DNA of 64,000 nt from Gammaproteobacteria bacterium (GCA_013151045.1 JAADIY010000040.1:1-64000), one strand, 5' to 3'; numbered from the stretch's first letter, positions 1 to 9,128 are shown. The notes: generated by a model from the sequence alone, not told the origin. A program made the numbers and translations.

Positions 1-2845
1 GTTGACGATTTTCATTGGCGATAGTGTTTAAGTCATCATCTTCGATAACAGTTTCGCTAACGCGATCAGCCAATTCGACATAAGTGCATTGCGTAGTGGG
101 GCGTTGCCAAAGTAGCGCATAGAAGGGAAGCTGTATTGATTCACCCATCATAACGTCGTCATAGCTTGCGCTGAAGCCGGTTTTATAATCAATGATAGTG
201 TCGCCACTATTATTGTTAGCATTGTTTGAATCAACACGGTCAATGCGACCTTTAATGCCGTATTGCTTATCGTTAGGTTCTATTTCGATGTAGTGCTCAA
301 CACCGTAGACGCTCCAATTAGCGGCGTGCTCAGTTTGCCAGTCTATATAGCTTGCGATGCCATTACGCCAACGCTCTAACCAAACACGGTGGAGAGTATT
401 GTCTTCAAGGTCAGCAGCGAAAACTTTGTCAGCGATAGTGTTTAACAAATCGATGCCAACTTGTCGTGATTCGATAGTTAAGATTGATGATAGAGGGCCA
501 GGGAGCCCTTTAACGTCGCTATGGAATGCTTGTAAACAGCGATGAACGAGTTCGCCGTAATCTGCTTTTTGTAAAGCTTCGCGTATTGGTTCCGGTGCTG
601 ATAAATGCAGACACTGGCCGGCATAAAAACGATAAGGACAGTTGATTAATTGCTGATAGGTATTGGCTGAATAACTAGTGGGCAACAGCGATTTATGCGC
701 ACTTGGAGCCGGCCGCATTAATTTTTCTGGTAGCGAGTTTTCTGCTTGGTCTGTTAGCACTAGATTACGTGCTGCAGTGCTCAGTGCGAGATCATGCAGA
801 TTGGTATCGTAGGCAAGTTGATGAAAAGCGTTGAGCAATTCAAACCACGGTGCCAGAGTTTGCGGTTCGCCAGTGTTATCGGTGGAATACGTCGCAAGAA
901 TATCAGGCGCAGATTCTAGTAGGCGGCGGAAATGATAAAAAGCCGTTTGTAGCTCATCTGTTTGTGTACGTAAGCCTAGTTCTCGACGCACTGATTGATT
1001 GAATAGCGGTGATGGCGAAGCCGTCATCGGTAAATGGTTAGCATCTGCCGCTGCGATCACCAGGCCATCAAATTGTTCTAGATTAGATTGATTAATCGGC
1101 AGTAAGGCGATGCCGCCCATGGTGCGACTAAGCTGAAAATAACTCTGTTCCAGTGCGCGAGCTAACCATTGGCGAAACTCAAGCCAAGTCATTCCCGCCA
1201 TTTGCGATTCGGGTATCGATTGCAAGGTTTGTAATTGTTCAATGATGTTTTGGCCAGCTTCGTCGTTTTGTAGCGTCGCGATTAAGCCAATGCGCTGCAT
1301 GCTCAGTTCAACAGTGTTTAATAACTCGCCTAAGCCAGTTTTATTTTTTGACTTGGCTATTGTTGTAATGGGTTGAGCAGCATGTTCTATTTCATCAAGC
1401 AACTCATTGAGCAATTGACTGGTATCAGTGTGTTGCCATTGCAGACGGCGTTGGCGTGAGCGGATATGAAACCGATAACGCGATAAATTAGACTGCACAT
1501 TCTCATGACGAATAATATCTTGCTCGAAACGAAAAACCGTATTCGACAAGGTGTCACGATCCCAATCCGGAAAAACGAATGGAGACTTAAGTAAATCAAG
1601 CAAGGGTTGGTAAGCAAAATCCTGTTCAATTAGGTTTAACCAACTATCTATCGCCGCCGCGGCGCTGGTGGTTGATAAAGCCCAGCCAGTATAGTCATTA
1701 ACAGTGAGCGAGAAACGCTCAAGTAGCGCGCGTACGCGTCTGGCTAGGCGACGATCTTCGGTGATGATGGCTAACCGTTGCTTGCCTTGTTGATGCCAAT
1801 GCGCAAGTTGTAGAGCAATGGCTTGTGCTTCATGTTCTGCGGTAGCATTTTTACATAAACGTAAACGATTTGCAGCTGGGCTTTGTGCATATGTTTTGGC
1901 AAAGTGTAAAGCGCGCTGTTTTATACCCATTTTCTCTTGTGTGGTTTTATCAAACGACATGGCATCAAAAGATGTGCTGTAGGCATTGTCGAGAAAATGA
2001 GTATAGCTAGAAGAGTTGTTTTCGACTTTTTGAAAATCGAACGCCTGAAGTATGGCTTGCAGTGCCACGGTGCTGTGTAGTTGATCATCACTAATCAAAT
2101 CAACGTTCTGGTCATTGGCGCTATCGCCGTGGACAAATAATGTTATCTGGTCATTAGCATCAAGGTGGCGTAGAAAATGTCGTTCTGAAGGCAAGAACCG
2201 ATGATAGCCGGCAATATAAAAAGTAGTAGAGTGGGGTTGTGTTGATAGTCGCTCTAGATTAGATCGATAAATAGTTTCACAATCCGCCATCTCGTAAGCA
2301 TCCAATTCTTCTTGGTATGCATGCCACAGTGTATGAACAATTTTGGCTTCGTGGCTAAGAGCTTGGGTATTTTGACTGTCATCTAAACCATAAGCCAGCG
2401 ACAGTGTTTCGGTGAAAGCGTGTTGATCCTGCGGCATTTCATAATGATTAGCACTAAGCTCGCTAAACAAAGTGAGTAAATTGTCGACTAAAAACCAAGT
2501 AGAGACAGCGCCAAATAATTCTTGTCGTTGGTCGAGTGCTTTATAGAGCAATAATTCACGAGCACGATCACTGATCAGTGTTTTATTACTATCGCTATGT
2601 TCGGCAACGTAGTCACGTAAGCTGCATACGGTTGGGCCGAGTATGCCTCGGTGGCCCAAGTTTGCAGCCTGGCTGAGCAATTCTCGGCGTAATTCAGAAA
2701 ACTGGTTGGGATTATTGAGTAAGACCGTAACGTGCGTCAGGTCAGGCAGAGAGGTTTCGTGTTCGCTAACAATGTGTTTGGCGAGAACCGCAATAGGGTT
2801 CTCACCATAGGCAATGAGTCGATGCGTTCCAGGGACATGTTGCAT
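1..2845 (-). CDS. AddB-like PD-(D/E)XK nuclease family DNA repair protein (3' end beyond window)
   Basis: This gene is absent from the ORF track because its stop lies outside the window. Reading the minus strand from the ATG at 2845 gives a protein starting MQHVPGTHRLIAYGENP; codons checked near 2.8, 1.07 and 0.18 kb are all in this frame. Near the window edge it shows the RecB-family nuclease signature GRIDRVD, then IIDYKTG, then IQLPFYALL, with the Asp and the D-x-K lysine present. The upstream ~800 residues look like the inactive helicase-like part of AddB-type proteins (FDGLVIAAADANHLP). Family members usually act with an AddA/RecB-like helicase in double-strand break repair; that partner would lie just outside the window. 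No clear Shine-Dalgarno precedes the ATG, so the exact start is uncertain. About 948 codons are visible. Confidence 0.85.
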   Translation of the reverse strand, partial: MQHVPGTHRLIAYGENPIAVLAKHIVSEHETSLPDLTHVTVLLNNPNQFSELRRELLSQAANLGHRGILGPTVCSLRDYVAEHSDSNKTLISDRARELLLYKALDQRQELFGAVSTWFLVDNLLTLFSELSANHYEMPQDQHAFTETLSLAYGLDDSQNTQALSHEAKIVHTLWHAYQEELDAYEMADCETIYRSNLERLSTQPHSTTFYIAGYHRFLPSERHFLRHLDANDQITLFVHGDSANDQNVDLISDDQLHSTVALQAILQAFDFQKVENNSSSYTHFLDNAYSTSFDAMSFDKTTQEKMGIKQRALHFAKTYAQSPAANRLRLCKNATAEHEAQAIALQLAHWHQQGKQRLAIITEDRRLARRVRALLERFSLTVNDYTGWALSTTSAAAAIDSWLNLIEQDFAYQPLLDLLKSPFVFPDWDRDTLSNTVFRFEQDIIRHENVQSNLSRYRFHIRSRQRRLQWQHTDTSQLLNELLDEIEHAAQPITTIAKSKNKTGLGELLNTVELSMQRIGLIATLQNDEAGQNIIEQLQTLQSIPESQMAGMTWLEFRQWLARALEQSYFQLSRTMGGIALLPINQSNLEQFDGLVIAAADANHLPMTASPSPLFNQSVRRELGLRTQTDELQTAFYHFRRLLESAPDILATYSTDNTGEPQTLAPWFELLNAFHQLAYDTNLHDLALSTAARNLVLTDQAENSLPEKLMRPAPSAHKSLLPTSYSANTYQQLINCPYRFYAGQCLHLSAPEPIREALQKADYGELVHRCLQAFHSDVKGLPGPLSSILTIESRQVGIDLLNTIADKVFAADLEDNTLHRVWLERWRNGIASYIDWQTEHAANWSVYGVEHYIEIEPNDKQYGIKGRIDRVDSNNANNNSGDTIIDYKTGFSASYDDVMMGESIQLPFYALLWQRPTTQCTYVELADRVSETVIEDDDLNTIANENRQ

Positions 2846-2883
2846 GCTAGGGGCGCACTGGCGAGTGCCGTCGTCCAGAAGGG

Positions 2884-3207
2884 TTAGCGCTCCAGAAGTG
2901 CGAGCTTGCCTTCTTTACCGTCCCATTCGTCAGCGTCTTCGGGAGAATCGATCATCTCAGTGATTACAGGCCAATCTTTGGCAAGATCAGCATTCAATTC
3001 GAGAAAGTGCGCCTGATCCTCAGGCAAATCATCTTCCGATACAATCGCGTCTACAGGACATTCTGGTTCGCACAAGGTGCAATCGATACATTCATCTGGA
3101 TCGATGACTAGAAAATTTGGCCCTTCATGAAAGCAATCGACTGGACAGACTTCCACACAGTCAGTGTGCTTACATTTAATGCAATTTTCCATTACAACAA
3201 AAGTCAT
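2884..3207 (-). CDS. fdxA: 7Fe ferredoxin FdxA
   Basis: The 107-residue protein matches Azotobacter-type seven-iron ferredoxins in length and throughout its sequence. Cysteines C9, C12, C17, C21, C40, C43, C46 and C50 occur in the motifs CIKCKHTDC and [12 protein letters not shown]. The one 'CxxxxC' arm binds a 3Fe-4S cluster and the rest a 4Fe-4S cluster in the family. The acidic C-terminal tail ending GKLALLER is also typical. It is a cytoplasmic low-potential electron carrier. A GGAG sits 6 bases upstream of the ATG. It lies 38 bases upstream of the AddB-like gene on the same strand; in other gammaproteobacteria fdxA often lies near mutS, which is not visible here. Confidence 0.95.
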   Translation of the reverse strand: MTFVVMENCIKCKHTDCVEVCPVDCFHEGPNFLVIDPDECIDCTLCEPECPVDAIVSEDDLPEDQAHFLELNADLAKDWPVITEMIDSPEDADEWDGKEGKLALLER

Positions 3208-3389
3208 CTTGTGCTCCGCTTTGAACTCTTAATATAAAGCCAGGTATTTTAATCGATTACACGTGGATTGACGAGTATTGCCGGGCTTTGAATCTAGTTT
3301 ATGGGGTTGATAGTGGTTTATTGCAAGTATGTGGGCCGCTAATTGCTCTATAAACGTTTGATTTTATTAGGCGTAAGCCCATTTCCAAG

Positions 3390-3551
3390 CTAATCATTTT
3401 TAAAGCAGACCAAGTTTAGTTCTGCTTCTTGCCACAACCAATAGGCAAACTTAGTGTGATCTTTCCAATTATCTCCGATTAGGGCATGGACAAATATAGT
3501 GAGATCTTGGCTATTGTCTTCCAGCCGTGGAATAAATGCTGCAAAACCCAT
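3390..3551 (-). pseudogene. Possible C-terminal fragment of an unknown gene
   Basis: A minus-strand frame reads MGFAAFIPRLEDNSQ and continues to a TAG at 3390 with plausible protein composition (VHALIGDNWKDH, AYWLWQEAEL). The same frame is open upstream of the ATG to about 3.63 kb and includes GPHPCWSCQ, but then meets a stop, so only about 75 codons are available. I do not recognise the family. It may be the tail of a decayed gene or a chance frame; an overlapping plus-strand ORF makes this undecided. Confidence 0.25.
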
Positions 3552-3598
3552 GGATCTAGAAGTAATTTGGCAACTCCAACATGGATGCGGACCAATTA

Positions 3599-3655
3599 AT
3601 TTAGGGGCTGTCTTCGATAGTGCAATTTATGTATTATCTGGGGCAGCCCCTAAAT
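3599..3655. repeat. 12-bp inverted repeat (ATTTAGGGGCTG arms)
   Basis: ATTTAGGGGCTG at 3599-3610 is the exact reverse complement of CAGCCCCTAAAT at 3644-3655, with 33 bases between. There is no T-run after either arm, so it is not a standard terminator. It could be the end of a small mobile element or a structured RNA. Confidence 0.5.
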
Positions 3656-3881
3656 GCAATAAATCAGATTCGCTTAAGATTGGTGTCTTGATTTATGGTG
3701 AAATTGTGGTTTCTCGCGTTGAAGTAGTTCAGGGTAACGGGGTAGATTTACTTGCCCCGATATTTTTCTAGGCCATAGTGGCTAGCATTAGTGGTAGCAT
3801 ATTAAACTAGCATAGTTCGTTTGCCATGCGCGCTGATGTTACTAAGTAAGCGGTATGGTTTAAGAGGGTTATCGAACAGCT

Positions 3882-4471
3882 ATGAGTGATACAAAGCAGC
3901 GACTGTTGGAGACTGCCAAAGATTTATTTATGGCGCGGGGTTATAACGCGGTGGGTACCAATGAGATATGTTTAACTGCTGGTGTTAACAAAGGCACTTT
4001 TTATCATTTTTACAAATCCAAGACGGATCTCGCTCTTGATGCTCTAGATAGCTATGGTAACGAATTTTGTGAAGCTTTCGAGCGGATTGTCAACTCTAAA
4101 GCTGCGCCGATTCGATTAAAAAGATCCAGCAAATCTTCAATATTCCGTATAAATCCAACAAGGCTTGGCAGGGAAAACATGGCTATGCTCAGGGATGCCT
4201 GGTTGGAAATTTGTCGCTGGAGCTTAGCACTATAGACGAGCGAGTCCGCAAACGGTTATTTGCAATCATGTCTCAATGGGGTAAGACGCTTATGCCTTTG
4301 GTAGACGAGCTTATCCAAAGCAAGGCTGTTTCACCTATTAATGTCGAGCAGGGCGCTATGGCATTGGTGAGTTATTTGCAGGGGTTGATCCTGATGGCAA
4401 AGACCAGTAATGATCCGAAAGTGATACAGCGACTCGGAAAAGGTGCGTTGAGTTTGCTCAAGGGTTTATGA
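3882..4471 (+). pseudogene. TetR/AcrR-family transcriptional regulator, frameshifted
   Basis: The first ORF (3882-4235) encodes the HTH domain (QRLLETAKDLFMARGYN, then GVNKGTFYHFYKSKTDL), typical of TetR N-termini. From about codon 80 it turns into nonsense, while the -1 frame continues as KKIQQIFNIPYKSNK, then HGYAQGCLVGNLSLEL, a normal TetR ligand domain running to 4471. The lesion maps to a run of five A at 4118-4122; a sixth A would restore one ORF of about 196 codons. This may be a true loss of function, an error in a homopolymer, or less likely programmed -1 slippage. A dyad typical of TetR operators lies at 5345 in front of the next gene on the same strand, so this was probably the local regulator. 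Confidence 0.85.
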
Positions 4472-4734
4472 GCTGTAGGGTAATTTTAAGTGGGTGCTAA
4501 TTGAGTGATGATGGCTCTGGATCGGTTTGTTTTCTTGTTTAATATAAAATAGAAAGATGATTGTAAAAATCAGTTCTCAATTTTGCTAATGTAGTTTTCT
4601 CGTGTCTCTTCTAGTATGGCGTCACTTGTTTTTTCGCTAGGTTCCGTTGTGAAATTTATTTTATCTATTGGAGCGCCGCTGCAAAATGTAGAAAAGCCCG
4701 AAAACGAGCGGCTACTTTTCTTCTAGATGAAATT

Positions 4735-5160
4735 TTTTGCATTCGGTGCCTGTCCATACAATAGTTTCTTCTGTCCAGCATTAGGCTGAATCGCTCTAAA
4801 CACGGGGCTTATTACTATGCAGCAAGTCGCCGAGTAGCTGACAGTCATGGACATTGGCCGCCGTGACGGTAACCGAATGAATCCGTTTTGCCTGGTTGTC
4901 TATGTCACATATACTTCTTTACCCTAAAGTGTTCGTTTTGAGCAGACCCTGATCACGGGCTTTATCTTTGTTCTTCGTTGATGTGAGAGTATCGATAATC
5001 GTCACGCCTATTACTGTGCCACGGTTTACTTTCAAACCGTTCTCCGCCAGATACACATTGACTAGCCGCAATATGTCATCAACCAAGTTATAGCATCGCC
5101 TTTCTTGCAGCTTTAGGTAATACGGCTTGATAACCTTGTTCGGCGTTTTTCAGGGGCGAC
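4735..5160 (-). pseudogene. Decayed IS5-family transposase
   Basis: Reading the minus strand, 4919-5137 is open and encodes LRLVNVYLAENGLKVNRG, followed by TIIDTLTSTKNKDKARD, which corresponds to the DDE transposase stretch of IS5-type elements (usual form: AEKGL, then GTIVDATII, then STKNKEKARD). It then ends in TAA and continues in another frame as KRIHSVTVTAANVHDCQLL followed by GDLLHSNKPRV. Two stops, TAG at 4796-4798 and TAA at 4781-4783, fall where the family has W and Y (VWGDSAY). Part of the N-terminal region is also missing. Together these show an old, inactive insertion. I could not find its terminal inverted repeats. Confidence 0.85.
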
Positions 5161-5342
5161 TCAATCCCTTTTTTTCTAGAAAGACTGTCGCGTAGATTTT
5201 TTATTGTGTTTCTTGAAAGCATCGGCGGTAAATTTTTGTTAGATCCGCGTTTGTTTTCTAATGGAATGATTTTCTGTCTTATCTCAAATTTTTGTAATTA
5301 TTTAGAGTGTCTTTAAATTATATTTAAGAAAGCAATAGTTTG

Positions 5343-5369
5343 TTGACCGACCGGTCTGTTACATGTAAG
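5343..5369 (+). promoter_or_regulatory. TetR-type operator dyad and likely promoter of the CMD-like operon
   Basis: GACCGACCGGTC at 5345-5356 is a GACC-N4-GGTC dyad, a form seen in several TetR-family operators. It overlaps a possible -35 box TTGACC (5343-5348); 17 bases later is a weak -10-like TAAGGT. The placement suggests repression of the downstream gene by the neighbouring TetR protein. No second copy was seen in front of tetR or the second CMD gene. Confidence 0.55.
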
Positions 5370-5406
5370 GTCGCTCTTGAATTTAAATAAAATAAGGAGT
5401 TCTTTT

Positions 5407-5976
5407 ATGTCTAAGTTTGAACAAATAGATCCTGTTGGGGCGTCTGGCAAAGTTGCTGAGGCTTTTAGTGAGGCTGAATCTCAATTTGGTGCAGTGATAA
5501 ATCTTTTTAAAGTGATGGGGTGTGCGCCAAATGTGCTAAACGGTGTGTTGGCTCTTAATAAAGAAATAGGAGTATCGATAGAGCTTAGTGGCAAAGAAGT
5601 TGAGCAGATTGCAATGTTGACTTCAGCTCTGAACCGTTGTGACTATTGCGTCAACGTCCATATGGCAGTTGGGAAGAGCGTTGGCTTGTCTAGTGACGAT
5701 TTGAATTCTGCAATGGAAGGAAAAGCAAGTGATGCCAAGATTCAAACATTATTGACCTTTGTTGATGAGGTGATTCGTAATAGAGGTTTGGTCAGCGATG
5801 AAACGCTTGGCAAAGTACAAAGTGCGGGATTTTCCAATAAAGCACTAATCGAGGCGATAGGCATTATTGGTTTTTATACAACACTACAATACATTCGCCA
5901 TGTTGCTAAGCCAGACCATGATTTCCCGATAGTATCAGAGTACGACGCTAAGGTGCACGGTATTGCTTTGAGTTGA
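5407..5976 (+). CDS. Carboxymuconolactone decarboxylase / AhpD-like family protein
   Basis: I place the start at the ATG at 5407, which has AAGGAG 8 bases upstream, not at the earlier TTG at 5377 used in the track. This gives 189 residues. The AhpD-type motif is complete: acidic EVEQIAMLTSALNR, then CDYCVNVHMAVG, i.e. C-x2-C-x3-H, as in peroxidase-related members that use a redox-active cysteine pair. The C-terminal part (LLTFVDEVIRNRGLVSDE) is typical of the same fold. Members reduce peroxides or decarboxylate/dehalogenate small substrates; the substrate here is unknown. It is the first gene after the TetR-like dyad and is 165 bases upstream of the IorA-like gene. Confidence 0.85.
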   Translation: MSKFEQIDPVGASGKVAEAFSEAESQFGAVINLFKVMGCAPNVLNGVLALNKEIGVSIELSGKEVEQIAMLTSALNRCDYCVNVHMAVGKSVGLSSDDLNSAMEGKASDAKIQTLLTFVDEVIRNRGLVSDETLGKVQSAGFSNKALIEAIGIIGFYTTLQYIRHVAKPDHDFPIVSEYDAKVHGIALS

Positions 5977-6141
5977 TTGTGCAATAAATCAAGGAGTTAG
6001 GGCTATAATATGGGCGACTGATTATTGTTATGTATATATGAATGTTAATGAGCATGTAGCAGCAGTATGCGCCATTCATTGGTTGTTCACTAATAAGTAT
6101 GTAAGTTGTTATTTGTTAAGTATGTCTAACGGAACTAAAAA

Positions 6142-7845
6142 ATGGATATTTTAGAAAGAGCATCGAGTTACCAAAATACGGAAATTGCAGAACAAAAACA
6201 TATTGTTTCTGGTTCGGAAGTTATTGCTGAAGTTATTAGGAAATTGGAAGAGCAGGGTGCAGTGACAATGGGGGTCCCAGGGACCCCAACTACAGACATT
6301 GTTGAATACCTTCAAAAACATGGATCTCAAGAAGAGTATTGGGTTGAAATGGATGAAGTTGACATGATGAGACAATTGGTTGGTATTAATGCCCTTGGGC
6401 GTACGACCATTGCTGTTATGAAGCACACGGGTTTTTCTTGTATTCAGGAACAGTTGGTTGTGTTGAGCAATTTAGATTTGAGAGCACCGTTGGTTCTGAT
6501 TATTGGTGATGAGCCTGGAGCGACATCGCAAATGGGGAATGATACTCGGTCTATGTGTGATTCTAGCTATATACCCATTATCGAACCATCTTTCAATAAT
6601 ATTGAAGAATGTTTTTCTTATTGTTTACAGTTATCGGCTCGATTAAGAAAGCCTGTCGTTTATCGGGTTGTTCCTAGAAGTGTTGCTCACTGTGGGGTTG
6701 CAAAAGAGATATCAATTACAGACTCTTTACATACAAATCATACATTTTCCAACAGAGACTATTATGCGTCAGAAGGTATGGTAATCGGCCGTTATACTTC
6801 AACCAAAACGTTATTAAATAATCTAAAGTTAGAAAAATTTCCAAAAATTAATTCTTTTATGCAAGCAGAATTGGAAATAGGTAATGAAACTAAGGCATTA
6901 GTGATTTCTGCCGGCGGTATAGCAGATCGCGTTAAAGTTATTATTAAGGGGGGATATAGCTTTTTGTCGCATCTAGAGATTAATACTGTCAGTCACCTTC
7001 CTGAGGCGATTCTTGCCGAGTTAGTGCCAAATTACGATGCAATATTAGTAATGGAAAGCTGGGAGCCTTATCTTGAAAGACGCATACGAGAATTTGTTCA
7101 ACGTATGAGTGGTGCTAACCACATAACAGTTTATGGTCGTGAACCACAAATTGAAGTTAACGCCAGCGAGGACGAATTAATAATGGGTGCGGGTGACATG
7201 TCCGATACTGAAATTGAGAATGTTATTAACGTTTTTTTGAGTGGTGGTACTGCTCAAGATATTACTACAACTTATCAGTCTCGATGTGGTGATCACAGTT
7301 TTTCAAGCAATGTTGATAGCCGTTTTCTGAATATTTTTGAAGCGTTTACCAATGCATCAAAAGCCATTAATAAATCTCCCGTTTTTTCGTTATCTACTGG
7401 TCGAACTCGCTACTCGGTTATGGATACTCAGTATGAACAGTATGTACAGTTTATGTCTCCTATGGGCAGTGAAGCGTTGACTTTGATTGGTTATTTAAAA
7501 TACGTAGAAAATATATCGTCGATATCCCCTTGTTTGATTATTGGGGATTATACATTTGCCCATAGCTCGTGGAAGGGTATTTCCGCATTGAACTTGCATA
7601 GAGCTAGAACAGGAGTGGTTGTTCCAGTTATTGTCATTGAGAATGGTGGGTCGAAAACTACCGGAGGACAATTAAACCATTCATTGCCAGCAGATATTGG
7701 TAGGCTTTTGGTAACCAATTGGGGGCATCGTTTTCTCGGAACAGTTTCGATTGATGACAAAATGTTGTTGAGAAGTAATATTGAGATGCTGATGGACCCA
7801 GCTACGGAAGAAGACATTTTAATTGTTAGGGCACTTGATTGCTAA
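6142..7845 (+). CDS. IorA-like thiamine diphosphate-dependent enzyme lacking the ferredoxin domain
   Basis: The 567-residue protein resembles the alpha subunit of indolepyruvate:ferredoxin oxidoreductase in its order of domains. The N-terminal domain carries GVPGTPTTDIVEYL and VEMDEVD (residues ~44-72), the place where the family has PGTPSSEI and the TPP-activating Glu. The central part has the DEPGATSQMGNDTR and LRKPVVYRVVPRS stretches. The C-terminal TPP domain (~385-560) has GDYTFAHSSWKG and IENGGSKTTGGQ, matching GDxxFxHS and the metal/TPP segment. Missing are the CPGCPHR-like motif and the whole C-terminal 2x[4Fe-4S] ferredoxin domain; no IorB beta subunit is nearby. It may therefore be a non-redox 2-oxoacid decarboxylase or carboligase; this is inference. 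The start has only a weak ribosome site. Confidence 0.75.
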   Translation: MDILERASSYQNTEIAEQKHIVSGSEVIAEVIRKLEEQGAVTMGVPGTPTTDIVEYLQKHGSQEEYWVEMDEVDMMRQLVGINALGRTTIAVMKHTGFSCIQEQLVVLSNLDLRAPLVLIIGDEPGATSQMGNDTRSMCDSSYIPIIEPSFNNIEECFSYCLQLSARLRKPVVYRVVPRSVAHCGVAKEISITDSLHTNHTFSNRDYYASEGMVIGRYTSTKTLLNNLKLEKFPKINSFMQAELEIGNETKALVISAGGIADRVKVIIKGGYSFLSHLEINTVSHLPEAILAELVPNYDAILVMESWEPYLERRIREFVQRMSGANHITVYGREPQIEVNASEDELIMGAGDMSDTEIENVINVFLSGGTAQDITTTYQSRCGDHSFSSNVDSRFLNIFEAFTNASKAINKSPVFSLSTGRTRYSVMDTQYEQYVQFMSPMGSEALTLIGYLKYVENISSISPCLIIGDYTFAHSSWKGISALNLHRARTGVVVPVIVIENGGSKTTGGQLNHSLPADIGRLLVTNWGHRFLGTVSIDDKMLLRSNIEMLMDPATEEDILIVRALDC

Positions 7846-7891
7846 ATAGTAAATTTTGGCTTGTCAATAACAAACGTTAAGGAGAGATTAT

Positions 7892-8830
7892 ATGATCATA
7901 GGGAAAAGTAAGTTACTAACTGCCATTCTATGCATGGCATCATTCGGCGTGGTTACGGCTGTATTAGGTGAAGATTATAATAATAGAGGGCGTCAGGTAT
8001 TTAAAATTGATGCACTTCCAACGACAGGGGTTAACGATTTATGCGGATCACCATTATTTGATTTCCCTTTTCGTTTTACGTTTGTTGGTGAGTATGACCC
8101 GTCACCAAATGCCACAGATGCTTTGCCTTTAACACAGGAAAGTTGTGCTAACAACGATTTGATTTTAGCGACAACTACTGATCCTGATTTTCAGGCCGCT
8201 AGTGTGCCAGAAGGTATACCACTCGATGCATCTTCTTTAAATAAAAATTTACCGCTTAATAGAGTTCCAACTATTATAAATATCAATTCAACGCGAGGCC
8301 AGGTGCCTTTTAGAAGAGATGTCCCATTGTCTCCGGTAATTGTTAATGGTGTTTCTAAAGAGAATATTACATTGGATGATTGGTTTGCAGCGAAGGCGAC
8401 TGCAATATTAATTTGCAGGCCTAATGGCACAGCAAGGCTTAAAACTAGATTTAAAAATCTAGTGCCGAATGGTATTTATACGATGTGGGAGATTTGGCGT
8501 ACTACTACTGATAGCGGTGGTGTCGGGTTGGCTGCTGTTCCAGTTGGTGGCGTACCAAATGTGTTTGTTGCAAATGGGCGTGGTTTTGGTCGGTATGCTC
8601 GTGAACTATCTGGTTGCCCTATGACAAATATAACGCCAGAAGGGGCGACCATGGCTTTCATAGATGTTGTTTACCATTCTGACGGCGGGGTTACTGGTGG
8701 GTTGCCGGGACTTGGTGGAACTGTAAGCACGTTTATTGATGAAAACGGTGCAGAATATGAAAGCACTCTACCTGTTGGCACTATTTCACATACTCAGCTT
8801 GTTTTTCCGATGATTGTTGATGAGCTATAG
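7892..8830 (+). CDS. Secreted protein of unknown function
   Basis: The 312-residue product begins with a signal peptide (KSKLLTAILCMASFGVV, with likely cleavage near LG-EDYNN), so it is exported. AAGGAG lies 7 bases before the ATG. The mature part is rich in Pro, Asn and Gly and has five or so cysteines (DLCGSP, ESCANN, ILICRPNG, LSGCPMTN) that may form disulfides in the periplasm. A beta-rich segment GTARLKTRFKNLVPNGIYT stands out. I do not recognise a family. It sits 46 bases after the IorA-like gene and is followed by a terminator-like hairpin, so it is probably the last gene of the operon starting at 5407. Confidence 0.7.
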   Translation: MIIGKSKLLTAILCMASFGVVTAVLGEDYNNRGRQVFKIDALPTTGVNDLCGSPLFDFPFRFTFVGEYDPSPNATDALPLTQESCANNDLILATTTDPDFQAASVPEGIPLDASSLNKNLPLNRVPTIININSTRGQVPFRRDVPLSPVIVNGVSKENITLDDWFAAKATAILICRPNGTARLKTRFKNLVPNGIYTMWEIWRTTTDSGGVGLAAVPVGGVPNVFVANGRGFGRYARELSGCPMTNITPEGATMAFIDVVYHSDGGVTGGLPGLGGTVSTFIDENGAEYESTLPVGTISHTQLVFPMIVDEL

Positions 8831-8952
8831 TTTTCGATGAATTACAAAAAAGCTTTGTTTTGCTAATTATTATATGATTTTTATGAGGAGCTATTAACAG
8901 AGCTCAGCGTAATATTATCGATAACATGTAGATACTGCTTATTTATAAAAAG

Positions 8953-8994
8953 GAGTCGCAAGTGTAAAAAGAACGCAATTGTGACTCTAATTTT
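8953..8994 (+). terminator. Rho-independent terminator-like hairpin
   Basis: GAGTCGCAA (8953-8961) pairs with TTGTGACTC (8979-8987), nine pairs with one G-T, loop of 17 bases, followed by TAATTTTTA. It lies after the secreted-protein gene and before the second CMD gene. An alternative is an RNA structure in the leader of the latter. Confidence 0.55.
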
Positions 8995-9128
8995 TATAGT
9001 AAATGTGATACCGCTGGAGAAGATAATCTGAAATGGTTGATCAATTTATTAATAATACTGGAAGTTTAGGAAAATGAAGCATAGAAGGCTTTGGAACTAC
9101 ACAAATTACACAGGGAGCTGAAAACTTA

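Larger units (their letters stand above)
3208..3881. other. Intergenic accessory stretch with an inverted repeat and gene-fragment-like ORFs
   Basis: Between fdxA and the TetR gene there is no convincing intact gene. Both strands carry short open frames that overlap in antisense at about 3.50-3.63 kb (plus-strand 90 aa ORF, minus-strand 53 aa ORF). A 12-bp inverted repeat (arms at 3599-3610 and 3644-3655) lies in the middle. The stretch reads like the junk margin of a mobile or decayed region. Confidence 0.5.
4472..5406. other. Gene-free stretch holding an IS5 relic and the promoter of the CMD gene
   Basis: No intact gene is visible. The middle contains a decayed transposase on the minus strand (separate entry). 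The last 70 bases hold the dyad and promoter of the CMD-like gene. The first 250 bases show nothing I can assign. Confidence 0.7.

Noticed and set aside
3499-3771. Plus-strand 90-codon ORF upstream of tetR
   Set aside because: No ribosome site, no recognisable domain, and it overlaps a minus-strand frame of equal quality; I could not support either as a gene.
5377-5406. Upstream TTG start of the CMD-like gene in the ORF track
   Set aside because: The ATG at 5407 has AAGGAG at good spacing; the extra 10 residues are not typical of the family.
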